Positions 1-7,071 of a stretch of 16,672 bases of DNA are shown in pieces. Under the pieces are notes generated by a model. The model was not told the DNA's origin, did not search any database, and was given only the letters and a program-made list of their open reading frames with translations. The stretch comes from Candidatus Zipacnadia bacterium (GTDB lineage: Bacteria > Armatimonadota > Zipacnadia > Zipacnadales > Zipacnadaceae). Each line of letters opens with the position of its first letter. The first letter of the stretch is position 1. The translations under genes and the position numbers were made by a program. The stretch spans positions 1 through 16,672 of the forward strand of contig JALGTI010000026.1 in NCBI GenBank assembly GCA_029821455.1. The letters run 5' to 3'.

Positions 1-116
1 CCGATGTGAGCAAAGTCGTAGACGGTTGGCCCGCAGGAGTAAAGCTTGACGGTTTTGCCGTCGGCCGGCTGGAATTCCTCTTCTTTGCGGGTTAGGGTAT
101 TGTAGAGTTTGAGCAT
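1..116 (-). CDS. cysS: Cysteinyl-tRNA synthetase, N-terminal fragment
   Basis: This is the first 38 codons and part of the 39th of cysteinyl-tRNA synthetase, which charges tRNA-Cys in the cytoplasm; the rest lies beyond the left edge. The peptide opens MLKLYNTLTRKEEEF and reaches CGPTVYDFAHIG. That is the class I synthetase signature, with the zinc-ligand cysteine at residue 28 and the start of the HIGH-type ATP-binding motif at the cut. The ATG at 116 is supported by a good Shine-Dalgarno sequence (GGGAGGAG) just upstream. It is the last gene of the minus-strand run, 78 bp after the secreted unknown protein, and a 10-bp-stem hairpin (142-168) lies in that gap. I see no T-box leader, although some Gram-positive cysS genes have one. 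Confidence 0.93.
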   Translation of the reverse strand, partial: MLKLYNTLTRKEEEFQPADGKTVKLYSCGPTVYDFAHI

Positions 117-141
117 AGCCGCTCCTCCCACAGATACAACA

Positions 142-168
142 CAGCGGAGGCAACTTGCGCCTCCGCTG
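142..168 (-). terminator. Stem-loop, probable rho-independent terminator or attenuator before cysS
   Basis: A perfect 10-bp inverted repeat, CAGCGGAGGC at 142-151 and its complement at 159-168, encloses a 7-nt loop. Read on the minus strand it follows the stop of the secreted-protein gene by 26 bp and is followed by a U-enriched but interrupted stretch (TGTTGTATCT). It ends 25 bp before the cysS ATG. It could end the upstream transcript or attenuate cysS. The poor U tract keeps the call moderate. Confidence 0.5.
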
Positions 169-194
169 GCTTTCCTTTGGGCTCGACTATTCGT

Positions 195-743
195 TCAGTC
201 CTTCTTCTCGTATTTGGCCTTGATCTTGTTGGAGATGTAGGTCAGGAAGCGCTTGACGGTGGCGCGGTCGGAACTGCCGGAGCCCTGCATACTACACTTG
301 AAGACATAGTTGCGCTGCCAGCCCATCCCGGATACCGTCCCGGCCTGCTCGGCCACATACGCCTCCTGCTTGATATTGCTGTACTTGGTGAAGATGTCAC
401 ACTTCTGCATTGAGTTACGGCGCTTGACATAGTAGGCCTTGGCATGCTGCCAGTCGGGGAACTGCAGCATATCGGCCGTCAGGTGCTTGTTGCCATGCTT
501 ATAGACCCGCTGGCGAGCAGCGACAAGTCCCTCTTCACGGAGCTTGGGCACCGCGCCATCGTAGAGGCTGTAGAGCACCTCATCGGAGCTGCCACCCCGG
601 TCGGTGCCCTCAATGATGATCCAGCCGTTGATGCTATAGCTATTAGGCATAAAGCTGGCCAGCAGTGCGGTGGCACGGGCAGCCGCCGCTGAGACTGCCA
701 GCAATACTATACCCACAATCACGCATCCGCGCGTCCTGTGCAT
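195..743 (-). CDS. Secreted protein of unknown function (possibly DUF6599-like)
   Basis: This gene encodes 182 residues of unknown function. Residues 1-29 form an export signal: MHRTR, then a hydrophobic stretch rich in V, L and A, then an alanine-rich end compatible with signal peptidase cleavage. The mature part is polar and ends in a lysine-rich tail (KIKAKYEKKD). It has two cysteines, near residues 114 and 150, that could pair outside the membrane. A central stretch (DEVLYSLYDGAVPKLREEG, followed by a region containing LTADMLQFPDWQHAKAYY) resembles the layout I recall for DUF6599 proteins, but this is from memory and tentative. The start at 743 has an AGGAG site 9 nt upstream. It lies 42 bp after tatA and is probably co-transcribed with it. 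It carries no twin-arginine motif, so it looks like a Sec substrate. Confidence 0.75.
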   Translation of the reverse strand: MHRTRGCVIVGIVLLAVSAAAARATALLASFMPNSYSINGWIIIEGTDRGGSSDEVLYSLYDGAVPKLREEGLVAARQRVYKHGNKHLTADMLQFPDWQHAKAYYVKRRNSMQKCDIFTKYSNIKQEAYVAEQAGTVSGMGWQRNYVFKCSMQGSGSSDRATVKRFLTYISNKIKAKYEKKD

Positions 744-785
744 CTGTCACCACTCCTGTGTCCGCGCCCTTGCAGCAAACCGACG

Positions 786-995
786 CTATTGCTGGCTCTC
801 AGTCTCTGCCGGCTTGTCCTCAGGCTCTTCCTCCACGATGCTTTGAATCTCGTTTACTGCTTCGCGGGAAGCTGTCTTGAATTCGCGCAGCCCCTTGCCC
901 AGGCCGCGCATCACTTCCGGTATCTTCTTAGCCCCAAAGAGCAGCAAGACCACGAGCACAATTCCGATAATCTCCGGCGCTCCGAGCCCAAACAT
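786..995 (-). CDS. tatA: Sec-independent protein translocase subunit TatA
   Basis: A 69-residue TatA/TatE-type subunit, which oligomerises to let folded twin-arginine substrates cross the cytoplasmic membrane after recruitment by TatC. Features are a very short N-terminus, one membrane helix at about residues 6-20, the conserved Phe-Gly hinge at 20-21 (FGAKKIPE), an amphipathic helix (MRGLGKGLREFK) and an acidic disordered tail. Glu8 sits where TatB and single-TatA systems often carry an acidic residue, but the FG-KK-PE hinge is TatA-like. I chose the ATG at 995; a GTG six codons upstream would bury the GGGAGG Shine-Dalgarno. No tatC is present in the window. The gene follows a Tat-signal DUF362 lipoprotein gene by 34 bp, so transporter and likely substrate are probably co-expressed. 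Confidence 0.9.
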   Translation of the reverse strand: MFGLGAPEIIGIVLVVLLLFGAKKIPEVMRGLGKGLREFKTASREAVNEIQSIVEEEPEDKPAETESQQ

Positions 996-1029
996 CGCAC
1001 CAACCTCCCTCACAAAGGACTTAGAAGCC

Positions 1030-2097
1030 CTATGCGCTAGTTTCTAGAACGTTCATCTGCTGCAGATTGTTCGTGCCGAGCCCATAGCCGGCGGCGGTGA
1101 CAATGTGCTTGGGAAGCTGCCCCGCGCCGCCGAGGGGCCCCAGGCCGCGCCTCTGGCGCTCGGCGTCTATAATCAGCGTCCCTATTGTATCACATGCGAC
1201 GGGGTCCTGGCCAACAATTAAGCTCATTGGAGTAAACAAGTCCCCCGCGCCGGGCCCCGGACCGCCCTTGAAACAGCCGCGGATGGCATCGCAGATGATA
1301 AGCCGTGTCTTGTGCTTGATCTCCGGTATATCGTTAATATCGGCGATGTGTGGGTCGCAGTTATTACCGTGATAGGGCCCCGGTTTATCAATCGTCCCAT
1401 AATGGTTCTTCATCGCCAGGGTGACCTGGGCGCTGCCGTGGGTCTTAAGCACCGGAACGTTGATGAGCACCGAGGCCTTTTCAGCAACAATCTTAGTGAG
1501 GCTGTGTTTGAAGCTACGATGGTCTAATTTGGCGCTATAGTGTCCATCAGTACCGTAGCACTGCACGCCAGGGCCACCGTTGTTCATAGGGTACCCGCGA
1601 CCCTTCAGCTCTCCGGTGGTGCGGTCGAAGACGATTATGTTCTCCGGCACGACGCCTGCTTCGATGAGACGCTGGCAGATAGCATCGGCGACAGTGACGT
1701 TACTGAACAGCGTCCCAGAAATGCAGTTGACCTTGAGGGCGACGACATCATCCGGCCCGGCTACCTGTCCCCAGGCCTGGGCCGCATCGGCGGTGCCGAA
1801 GGCGTGCTGGACGCCAACGTCTATCATCTGCAGGCACTTGTCGCGGTTGATGGCATTGTTGACGAGGATAGCAGGGCTTTGGACTACCGCCACCCTGCTC
1901 TGTCCACCACCGGCCTGCTGGAAGATGGCCTGGGTAGGCTGCGAGGCGGCCTGGACTGGTGGAAATGGAATGCCCGGTGTTGCGCTTGCCGGCTTATTCG
2001 TGCTGCAGCCGGCTATGAGACCGGTGGCAATACCCAGGCCGGCCGCAGCGCTATGCTGCAGAAAGGAGCGACGAGAGATGAGATCATGATCCGCCAT
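1030..2097 (-). CDS. DUF362 family protein with Tat lipoprotein signal
   Basis: This gene encodes 355 residues in the DUF362 family, whose biochemical role is not established. The N-terminus carries a clear twin-arginine motif, SRRSFLQ (Arg9-Arg10), a hydrophobic stretch and a lipobox ending at Cys31 (LIAGC). It is therefore predicted to be exported folded and lipid-anchored outside the membrane. DUF362 hallmarks follow: VVALKVNCISG, a middle region with VPVLKTHGSAQVTLAMKNHY, then GCFKGGPGPG and QDPVACDTIGT near the C-terminus. No ferredoxin-type CxxCxxC cluster, which some DUF362 proteins carry, is seen. The ATG at 2097 has GGAGGT 6 nt upstream; a TTG five codons earlier is less likely. Its position directly before tatA fits its being a Tat substrate. 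Cofactor and substrate are unknown. Confidence 0.88.
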   Translation of the reverse strand: MADHDLISRRSFLQHSAAAGLGIATGLIAGCSTNKPASATPGIPFPPVQAASQPTQAIFQQAGGGQSRVAVVQSPAILVNNAINRDKCLQMIDVGVQHAFGTADAAQAWGQVAGPDDVVALKVNCISGTLFSNVTVADAICQRLIEAGVVPENIIVFDRTTGELKGRGYPMNNGGPGVQCYGTDGHYSAKLDHRSFKHSLTKIVAEKASVLINVPVLKTHGSAQVTLAMKNHYGTIDKPGPYHGNNCDPHIADINDIPEIKHKTRLIICDAIRGCFKGGPGPGAGDLFTPMSLIVGQDPVACDTIGTLIIDAERQRRGLGPLGGAGQLPKHIVTAAGYGLGTNNLQQMNVLETSA

Positions 2098-2112
2098 GGT
2101 TGACCTCCGCAA

Positions 2113-2155
2113 GAGTATACAAACAGGTTACCCTTCGCGTTGCTATTGTATACTC
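2113..2155. repeat. 10-bp inverted repeat between the PfkB kinase and DUF362 genes
   Basis: GAGTATACAA at 2113-2122 is the exact inverted complement of 2146-2155, with 23 bp between. The right arm reaches into the kinase stop codon and the left arm ends 15 bp before the DUF362 ATG. AT-rich arms around a GC-richer spacer could be a two-site operator or an intercistronic RNA stem. The TATACT in the DUF362-proximal arm looks like a -10 box, but it lies too close to the ribosome binding site and lacks a -35 box. Confidence 0.45.
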
Positions 2156-3092
2156 ATTTATCTAGTCGCGTCAACCGAACCTGGGCCGCGAGGGCCTCGA
2201 CATCGGCCCGGCTGCAGGCCGCTGCGCCGAACTGCTGTGCACTGACTGTTCCCGCGGCCACGGCCCACTGCAGGCGCTCACCGAAAGGCTGTCCTTCAAT
2301 GGTAGCGGCGGCAAGGCCCGCCACCATTGCGTCCCCTCCACCTACCGGATTGACGACCTCAATCGGCGGCGGTTCCACTCGCCAGATGCCAGCGCCAGCG
2401 GTAACGCCGATCGCCCCCTGCTCGGCCAGCGATACCAGCACCATCTTCACGCCCTTGTCCACCAGCTCGCGGCCAGCCTTGACGATGCCGTCAGGAATAC
2501 TGAGGCTCTCCCGCATCAGCTTTTCGAGTTCCTCGTGGTTGGGCTTGACCACATCGGGTCCTACTTCAATGGCCAATTTCAACGGCTCATCGTGGGCATC
2601 CAGGATGATGGGGCGGCTGGCCTGCCTGGCGGCGTGTACCAGGTCACGGTAAAGATGGAACGGCACCCCACGCGGGGCGCTGCCTGAGATGATCGCGAGT
2701 TGGCAGTCGCCCAACAGCCGCCGCCATGCTGTGCTGAGGCGCTTCACCTCACTCGGCGAGACCAACGGGCCAAGCTCATCTACGCGCGTGCACTGGCGGT
2801 TGAAGGGGTCAACGATATTGATACACAACCGCGATTCCTCAGCGATGCGCACAAAGGCCGGATGCGCTCCCAACTCCCGCAGGTCTGCCTCGATGAACTG
2901 CCCGCTACCCCCGCCCACAAAGCCAGTCACTGTTACAGCCTGGCCCAGGCTGCGCAGAGCCCGGGCCACGTTGATGCCCTTGCCGCCGGCGGCCACCCGC
3001 ACGCGGCCGGGGTGGTGAAAGCCTCCCACGGCGAAGTTGCTCACTTCATAGGTGCGGTCTATGCCGGCATTGGCGCACAAGACCAGTATCAT
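2154..3092 (-). CDS. PfkB-family sugar (phosphate) kinase, 1-phosphofructokinase-like
   Basis: A 312-residue ribokinase/PfkB-fold kinase that moves the ATP gamma-phosphate to a sugar or sugar phosphate in the cytoplasm. The substrate-binding signature GGKGINVARALRSLG is at 36-50. VVKPNHEELE at 181-190 is typical of the 1-phosphofructokinase / tagatose-6-phosphate kinase branch. The anion-hole and catalytic motif is NPVGGGDAMVAG with Asp254 as the general base; the usual GAGD is GGGD here. Length fits the family. The ATG at 3092 is preferred to a TTG eight codons earlier, which lies inside a dispersed palindromic repeat; the Shine-Dalgarno is weak. No phosphotransferase genes are adjacent, so fructose-1-phosphate, tagatose-6-phosphate and fructose-6-phosphate all remain possible. 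Confidence 0.85.
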   Translation of the reverse strand: MILVLCANAGIDRTYEVSNFAVGGFHHPGRVRVAAGGKGINVARALRSLGQAVTVTGFVGGGSGQFIEADLRELGAHPAFVRIAEESRLCINIVDPFNRQCTRVDELGPLVSPSEVKRLSTAWRRLLGDCQLAIISGSAPRGVPFHLYRDLVHAARQASRPIILDAHDEPLKLAIEVGPDVVKPNHEELEKLMRESLSIPDGIVKAGRELVDKGVKMVLVSLAEQGAIGVTAGAGIWRVEPPPIEVVNPVGGGDAMVAGLAAATIEGQPFGERLQWAVAAGTVSAQQFGAAACSRADVEALAAQVRLTRLDK

Positions 3093-3103
3093 ATTCAGTA
3101 CCT

Positions 3104-3172
3104 GACAGACAGGCAAGGATGCCTGCCTTCGCGGGCCATAGCCCGCTACGGCGGCCGAAGGTCTGTCCTACG
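3104..3172. repeat. Dispersed palindromic repeat, copy A (interrupted)
   Basis: The first part, 3108-3125, matches the 26-bp repeat copy at 9027-9052 without its first base, and the remaining TCCTAC follows at 3166-3171. Between them sits a 40-bp palindromic insert (3126-3165) with its own stems: CCTTCG/CGAAGG (3126-3131 with 3156-3161) and GCGGGC/GCCCGC (3131-3136 with 3141-3146, loop CATA). CTG lies at both insert borders. GACAGAC (3104-3110) and GTCTGTC (3161-3167) can close the whole element into a branched fold. It lies upstream of the PfkB kinase gene. Confidence 0.75.
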
Positions 3173-3186
3173 GAATGGATTACCGA

Positions 3187-3275
3187 CCCCCTAGCCCGCT
3201 CCCTAAAGGGAGGGGAAACACGCCTCTACTCCCCCTCTCCTGAAAGGGGAGGGCGGCTGGGGCTGAGGCCCTGGC
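3187..3275. repeat. Second dispersed repeat family (CCCTCCCT-type), two units
   Basis: Two neighbouring hairpins of one C-rich/G-rich family: CTCCCT with AGGGAG (3199-3204 and 3207-3212), and CCCTCTCC with GGGGAGGG (3233-3240 and 3246-3253, one G-U pair). Related units occur at 8961-8996 and, degenerate, at 9989-10026. This stretch fills the spacer between the aminotransferase stop and repeat copy A; I see no gene in it. Confidence 0.65.
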
Positions 3276-3289
3276 GGGAACTCAGCCTA

Positions 3290-4447
3290 TTAGGTCAAGA
3301 ACTCCTTGATACGCCTGAGCGCCTCCTGGATGTTCTCCACGGAATTGGCGTAGGACAGCCGCAGATAGCCGTGCCCGTACTCCCCAAACGCTGTGCCCGA
3401 AAGCACTGCTACGTTAGCTTCTTCGAGTATCTTCTTTGCGAGTTCGCGGCTGTCGAAGCCGGTCTCGGTGACATTCGGGAAGACGTAGAAGGCTCCCAAC
3501 GGCCGCAGACAGCTTATGCCCGGAATGTCATTGAGGCCGTCCACAACGACATCGCGGCGGCGTTTGAACTCCGCAACCATCGCCCGCGTCTCGTCCATCG
3601 GCCCCTGCAGAGCTGCAATGCCGGCCCGCTGCACGAACGAGGTCACACAGGAGGTGCAGTTGGTCTGCAACTTGGCAATGGCGGCCGCCAACTCAGCCGG
3701 CATAACCCCATAACCCAGCCGCCAGCCGGTCATCGCGAATGTCTTGGAGAAGCAGTCCAGCAGGATGGTGCGCTCAGCCATGCCGTCAAGGGCGGCGATG
3801 CTATGGTGCTCGCCCTCATACAGAACCTGCTCGTATGGCTCATCGGACATAATCCAGATGTCGTTCTCGATGGCGAGCCTGGCGATGGCCTCCAGGTCGT
3901 CTTTGCTCAGCACACCACCGGTGGGGTTCTGAGGGGAGTTGATGATTATCATCTTTGTCTTCGGCGTCACCAGCGAGGCCAGCTCGTCAACGTCAAAGCG
4001 GAACTCGTTAACCTCGCGCAGGGGCGCTGGCACCGGCGTGGCGCCGACGAAGTTAATCATAGACTCGTAGATGGGGAAGCCGGGATTGGGATAGATAACC
4101 TCGTCACCAGGGTCCACCAGTGCAGTGATGCCCCAGTAGATGATCGGCTTCCCGCCTGGCACCACTACGACGTTGTCGGGACTCACCAGATAGCCTCGGC
4201 TCGTGGAGATGTGGTCGGCGATGACTGCTCTAAACTCTGGGTCGCCGGCACTGGGGCCGTAGTGGGTCCAGCCGTCATTCATCGCCTGATATGCGGCGTC
4301 TATAATGTGTTGGGGAGTATCGAAGTCCGGCTCGCCAATCTCCAGATGAATGATGTCCCTACCCTCGGCTTCAAGTTGCTTGGCGCGCGCCAGGACTTCA
4401 AAGGCGGTTTCGGTGCCCAGATTAGCCATACGCTTTGCAAGTATCAT
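3290..4447 (-). CDS. Class I/II PLP-dependent aminotransferase (aspartate aminotransferase type)
   Basis: A 385-residue fold-type I aminotransferase, cytoplasmic, interconverting an amino acid and a 2-oxoacid through pyridoxal phosphate. Visible residues are Asn174 in NSPQNPTGG, Asp202 and Tyr205 in SDEPY, the Schiff-base Lys235 in FSKTFAMTGWRLGY, Arg243 for the phosphate, and the substrate-carboxylate Arg363 in YLRLSYA. The N-terminal LEIGEPDFDTP is typical of the aspartate aminotransferase Ib / alanine-type group. The stretch PGGKPIIYWGITALVDPGDE replaces the more usual PGAKQALF, so the substrate is not certain. The ATG at 4447 has GGGAG upstream; an earlier in-frame start would run through an intergenic palindrome. 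It follows mreB after a 210-bp palindrome-rich gap in which I find no convincing promoter. Confidence 0.9.
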   Translation of the reverse strand: MILAKRMANLGTETAFEVLARAKQLEAEGRDIIHLEIGEPDFDTPQHIIDAAYQAMNDGWTHYGPSAGDPEFRAVIADHISTSRGYLVSPDNVVVVPGGKPIIYWGITALVDPGDEVIYPNPGFPIYESMINFVGATPVPAPLREVNEFRFDVDELASLVTPKTKMIIINSPQNPTGGVLSKDDLEAIARLAIENDIWIMSDEPYEQVLYEGEHHSIAALDGMAERTILLDCFSKTFAMTGWRLGYGVMPAELAAAIAKLQTNCTSCVTSFVQRAGIAALQGPMDETRAMVAEFKRRRDVVVDGLNDIPGISCLRPLGAFYVFPNVTETGFDSRELAKKILEEANVAVLSGTAFGEYGHGYLRLSYANSVENIQEALRRIKEFLT

Positions 4448-4472
4448 AAGTTTTCTCCCTTGGTTTGCATAG

Positions 4473-4491
4473 ATCGGGCCCGGAGCCCGAT
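4473..4491. repeat. Palindrome upstream of the aminotransferase
   Basis: ATCGGGC (4473-4479) and GCCCGAT (4485-4491) form a 7-bp perfect stem with a 5-nt loop, 25 bp upstream of the aminotransferase ATG. It would be in the 5' leader of that gene if transcription starts further upstream. No U-run follows, so it is not a typical terminator. Confidence 0.55.
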
Positions 4492-4523
4492 GTACTAATG
4501 AACGCACGTGCGCTCTCTTCAGA

Positions 4524-4546
4524 TAGCCCGGGGCTGCCCCGGGCTA
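4524..4546. repeat. Strong 10-bp palindrome between mreB and the aminotransferase
   Basis: TAGCCCGGGG (4524-4533) and its exact complement (4537-4546) flank a 3-nt loop. It would be a very stable hairpin in RNA from either strand. No T-run follows on the minus strand, so it is more likely a dispersed repeat or an mRNA-stabilising or processing structure than an intrinsic terminator. The remainder of 4448-4657 holds two further short palindromes (4503-4512 and 4615-4624) and no gene. Confidence 0.6.
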
Positions 4547-4657
4547 GATCCACCCGCCCTGCGTCACTCCCCCCAAATGCCTGTATCTTGGTGTTATCAT
4601 TTGCATCCGTAAAAGCGGATCCGCAAGCCCCCCAAGGTCAAGCGGTTCCCAGCGGTA

Positions 4658-5662
4658 TCAAGCTAGCTTTCGCAAGGTGTCAAGCTGATCGAGCGCTCTA
4701 CCAGTGCCGACCGCCACAGATGAAATGGGGTCATCAGCCACCCGCACAGGTATGCCGGTCTCTAGCTCCAAGATCCGGTCCATTCCGGTCAGCAGCGCGA
4801 CACCACCGGTGAGGGTGATCCCGCGTTCGATGATATCGGCGGCCAGCTCGGGCGGCGTCCGCTCCAGGATCGCCTTGACCGCTTCCACGATCTGTCCGAT
4901 CCCTTCAGAGAGCGCCTCGCGAATCTCGGCCGAACTGACCCGCACCGTCTTGGGCAGGCCGGTAACGATGTCACGACCGCGCACATCCATATCCAGTTCC
5001 TGCTCCAGTTCCAACGCCGATCCGATCTGGATCTTGACGCTCTCAGCGGTGCGCTCGCCGATATCCAGGCTATAGACCCTGCGAATGTGGCGGATAATTG
5101 CCTCGTCCAGATGGTTACCGCCAAGCCGCAGCGAGTCACTGACGACGATGCCCCCCAGAGAGATGACGGCAATGTCAGTCGTGCCGCCGCCAATGTCCAC
5201 TACCATATTGCCCCCAGCCGTGGCGATGGGCAAGCCCGTCCCGATGGCGGCGGCCATTGGCTCCTCGATGGGAATGACCTGGCGGGCCCCGGCTGCGCGG
5301 CAGGCGTCCAGAGCAGCCCGTTTCTCAACACTCGTGGCTCCCGACGGGATACAGATGACCACCAGAGGCTTAAGGATTAGTCCTCGCCTTCCACAGGCCC
5401 TACGGATTAGATGGCTGAGTATGTCGCGGGTAACGGCGTAGTCGGCAATCACGCCGTCATGGAGGGGGCGGAGGGCCACAATATTGCCCGGGGTGCGGCC
5501 CAACATCGCCTGCGCCTCGCGCCCGATCGCCAGCACGCGGCGACTCTTGCGTTCCATCGCCACGACCGATGGTTCGCGTAGGATAATGCCACGGCCGCGG
5601 GCGAACACGACGATGTTGGCAGTGCCCAGGTCAATTCCAAGGCGTTCGCCTAAGCCAACCAT
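4658..5662 (-). CDS. mreB: Rod shape-determining protein MreB/Mbl
   Basis: A 334-residue bacterial actin that polymerises on the inner face of the membrane and guides lateral wall synthesis. All actin-fold nucleotide motifs are present: phosphate-1 loop GIDLGTAN at 9-16, IEEPMAAAIG with Glu134, phosphate-2 loop DIGGGTTD at 156-163, GGNHLD at 181-186, RGRDIVTGLPKT at 228-239 (an MreB-family hallmark), and the adenosine motif LTGGVALL at 284-291. Length matches MreB and Mbl (330-345 residues). The ATG lies inside the end of murA (13-bp overlap), implying coupled translation. Because it follows murA as mbl follows murA in Bacillus, it may be the Mbl-type paralogue. No mreC or mreD is adjacent. 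Confidence 0.95.
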   Translation of the reverse strand: MVGLGERLGIDLGTANIVVFARGRGIILREPSVVAMERKSRRVLAIGREAQAMLGRTPGNIVALRPLHDGVIADYAVTRDILSHLIRRACGRRGLILKPLVVICIPSGATSVEKRAALDACRAAGARQVIPIEEPMAAAIGTGLPIATAGGNMVVDIGGGTTDIAVISLGGIVVSDSLRLGGNHLDEAIIRHIRRVYSLDIGERTAESVKIQIGSALELEQELDMDVRGRDIVTGLPKTVRVSSAEIREALSEGIGQIVEAVKAILERTPPELAADIIERGITLTGGVALLTGMDRILELETGIPVRVADDPISSVAVGTGRALDQLDTLRKLA

Positions 5663-6945
5663 AGCTGCTCACCGGCGTCGGGTTCTCCCTGACGGTAGAC
5701 CTGGGCGCCCACTGCGGTGAGCTTGGCCTCGAAGTTATCATACCCGCGGTCGAGGAAGTAAGCCCCGGCCACCTCGGTCTGGCCCTGTGCGGCCAGGCCC
5801 GCCAGGACGAGGGCCGCCGCGGCGCGAATGTCGGTTGCCTCCACCGGACAGGCCATCAGACGCACCACACCCCTGAAGATGGCAGCCTGATGACCGACCA
5901 TTCTGATATCAGCGCCCATGCGGCGGAGTTCATCGGCATAGTTGAAACGCGCGTCGAAAATCGTCTCCTCAACGCAACTGACGCCCCTGGCAATGGCGGC
6001 CATCACACCATGGCAGGGCTGCAGGTCGGTGGGGAAGCCTGGGTAGGGCGCCGTCATAGCGTCAACCGGCAGCGGTCGGCCCTTGGCGCAGATTCGCACG
6101 TAGTCCTGGCCGCAGGCAACTTCGGCACCGGCTTGGCGCAACACCGCCAGGACGGCCTCCATATCGGCGGGGCGGACATTCTGAACAGTAAGGTCGCCGC
6201 CAGTGATCAATGCTGCGTAGAGAAAGGTACCCGCTTCCATACGGTCAGGGATAGAGGCAACGCGGCTGCTTTCAAGGTGGTTACCACCCTTGATGACCAG
6301 CGTTGTGGTGCCGATGCCCGAGATGTCGGCTCCCGCGTCGCGGAGAAAGCGCTGAAAGCAGACTACCTCCGGCTCCCGTGAGGCGTTCTCTAATATCGTG
6401 GTGCCTTCGGCCAAAGCAGCAGCCAGAGCAATGTTGATGGTAGTGCCCACACTGCGCAAGTGGGGGTCTAGCATTATACGCGCGCCACGCAAGCGTGAGG
6501 CGCGCGCATGCATCACCCCATGTTTGACCTCAACTTCTGCCCCCAGAGCAGAGAAGCCCTCAAAATGCTGATCAACCGGCCGGCTGCCGATGACACAGCC
6601 CCCGGGTAGCGGAACACGCGCCTCGCCGAAGCGCGCTAGCAGCGGGCCGGCTACATAGAACGAGCCACGCATTCGGTTTACCAGGTCATAGGGGGCGCTG
6701 ACGGAGTGAATGTTAGTGGCGTCAATGCGCAGGGTATGGGGAGCGACAAACGAACACTCCGCGCCCAAGGCGCAGAGCATTTCGATCATTGTCCGCACGT
6801 CTACGATGTCGGGGACGTTCTCGATAATGGTCTCGCCCTCAACCAGCAGTGAGGCCGCCAGCAGCGGCAACGTGCCGTTCTTCGACCCGCCCACCGGGAC
6901 GACACCGTGCAACTGGTTGCCACCATTTGCGATAATCGCTTCCAT
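5650..6945 (-). CDS. murA: UDP-N-acetylglucosamine 1-carboxyvinyltransferase
   Basis: A 431-residue MurA, the cytoplasmic enzyme that adds enolpyruvate from PEP to UDP-GlcNAc in the first committed step of peptidoglycan synthesis and is the fosfomycin target. Lys22-Asn23 in GGSKNG bind substrate. Cys117 in LPGGCVIGSRPVDQH is the residue fosfomycin alkylates, so there is no Asp-type resistance substitution. Both halves of the inside-out alpha/beta barrel are complete. A strong Shine-Dalgarno, AAGGAG at 6956-6961, lies 10 nt before the ATG, and a sigma70-type promoter lies about 125 bp upstream, so murA-mreB can be transcribed apart from the atp operon. Its end overlaps mreB by 13 bp. Confidence 0.97.
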   Translation of the reverse strand: MEAIIANGGNQLHGVVPVGGSKNGTLPLLAASLLVEGETIIENVPDIVDVRTMIEMLCALGAECSFVAPHTLRIDATNIHSVSAPYDLVNRMRGSFYVAGPLLARFGEARVPLPGGCVIGSRPVDQHFEGFSALGAEVEVKHGVMHARASRLRGARIMLDPHLRSVGTTINIALAAALAEGTTILENASREPEVVCFQRFLRDAGADISGIGTTTLVIKGGNHLESSRVASIPDRMEAGTFLYAALITGGDLTVQNVRPADMEAVLAVLRQAGAEVACGQDYVRICAKGRPLPVDAMTAPYPGFPTDLQPCHGVMAAIARGVSCVEETIFDARFNYADELRRMGADIRMVGHQAAIFRGVVRLMACPVEATDIRAAAALVLAGLAAQGQTEVAGAYFLDRGYDNFEAKLTAVGAQVYRQGEPDAGEQLWLA

Positions 6946-7071
6946 GGGACGATCACTCCTTGACGCCTGGCCGCATGTCAGCTTGGAAGTCGCGTGAGAG
7001 CCTTAACGTATGATGGCTATTGTGGCACAGTATCACATCTGGCAGGCGGCCGTCGCCCTCCACCGCTTATC

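Noticed and set aside
996..1013. Extended tatA start at a GTG (position 1013)
   Set aside because: The extension covers the Shine-Dalgarno of the ATG at 995 and would place charged residues before the short TatA N-terminus.
2114..2119. TATACT as the -10 box of a DUF362 promoter
   Set aside because: The start would fall in the ribosome binding site, and no -35 box lies at 16-18 bp.
3119..4498. A 459-codon open frame on the plus strand opposite the aminotransferase
   Set aside because: It is the antisense shadow of a well-conserved aminotransferase in GC-rich DNA, starts inside a dispersed repeat and resembles no protein family.
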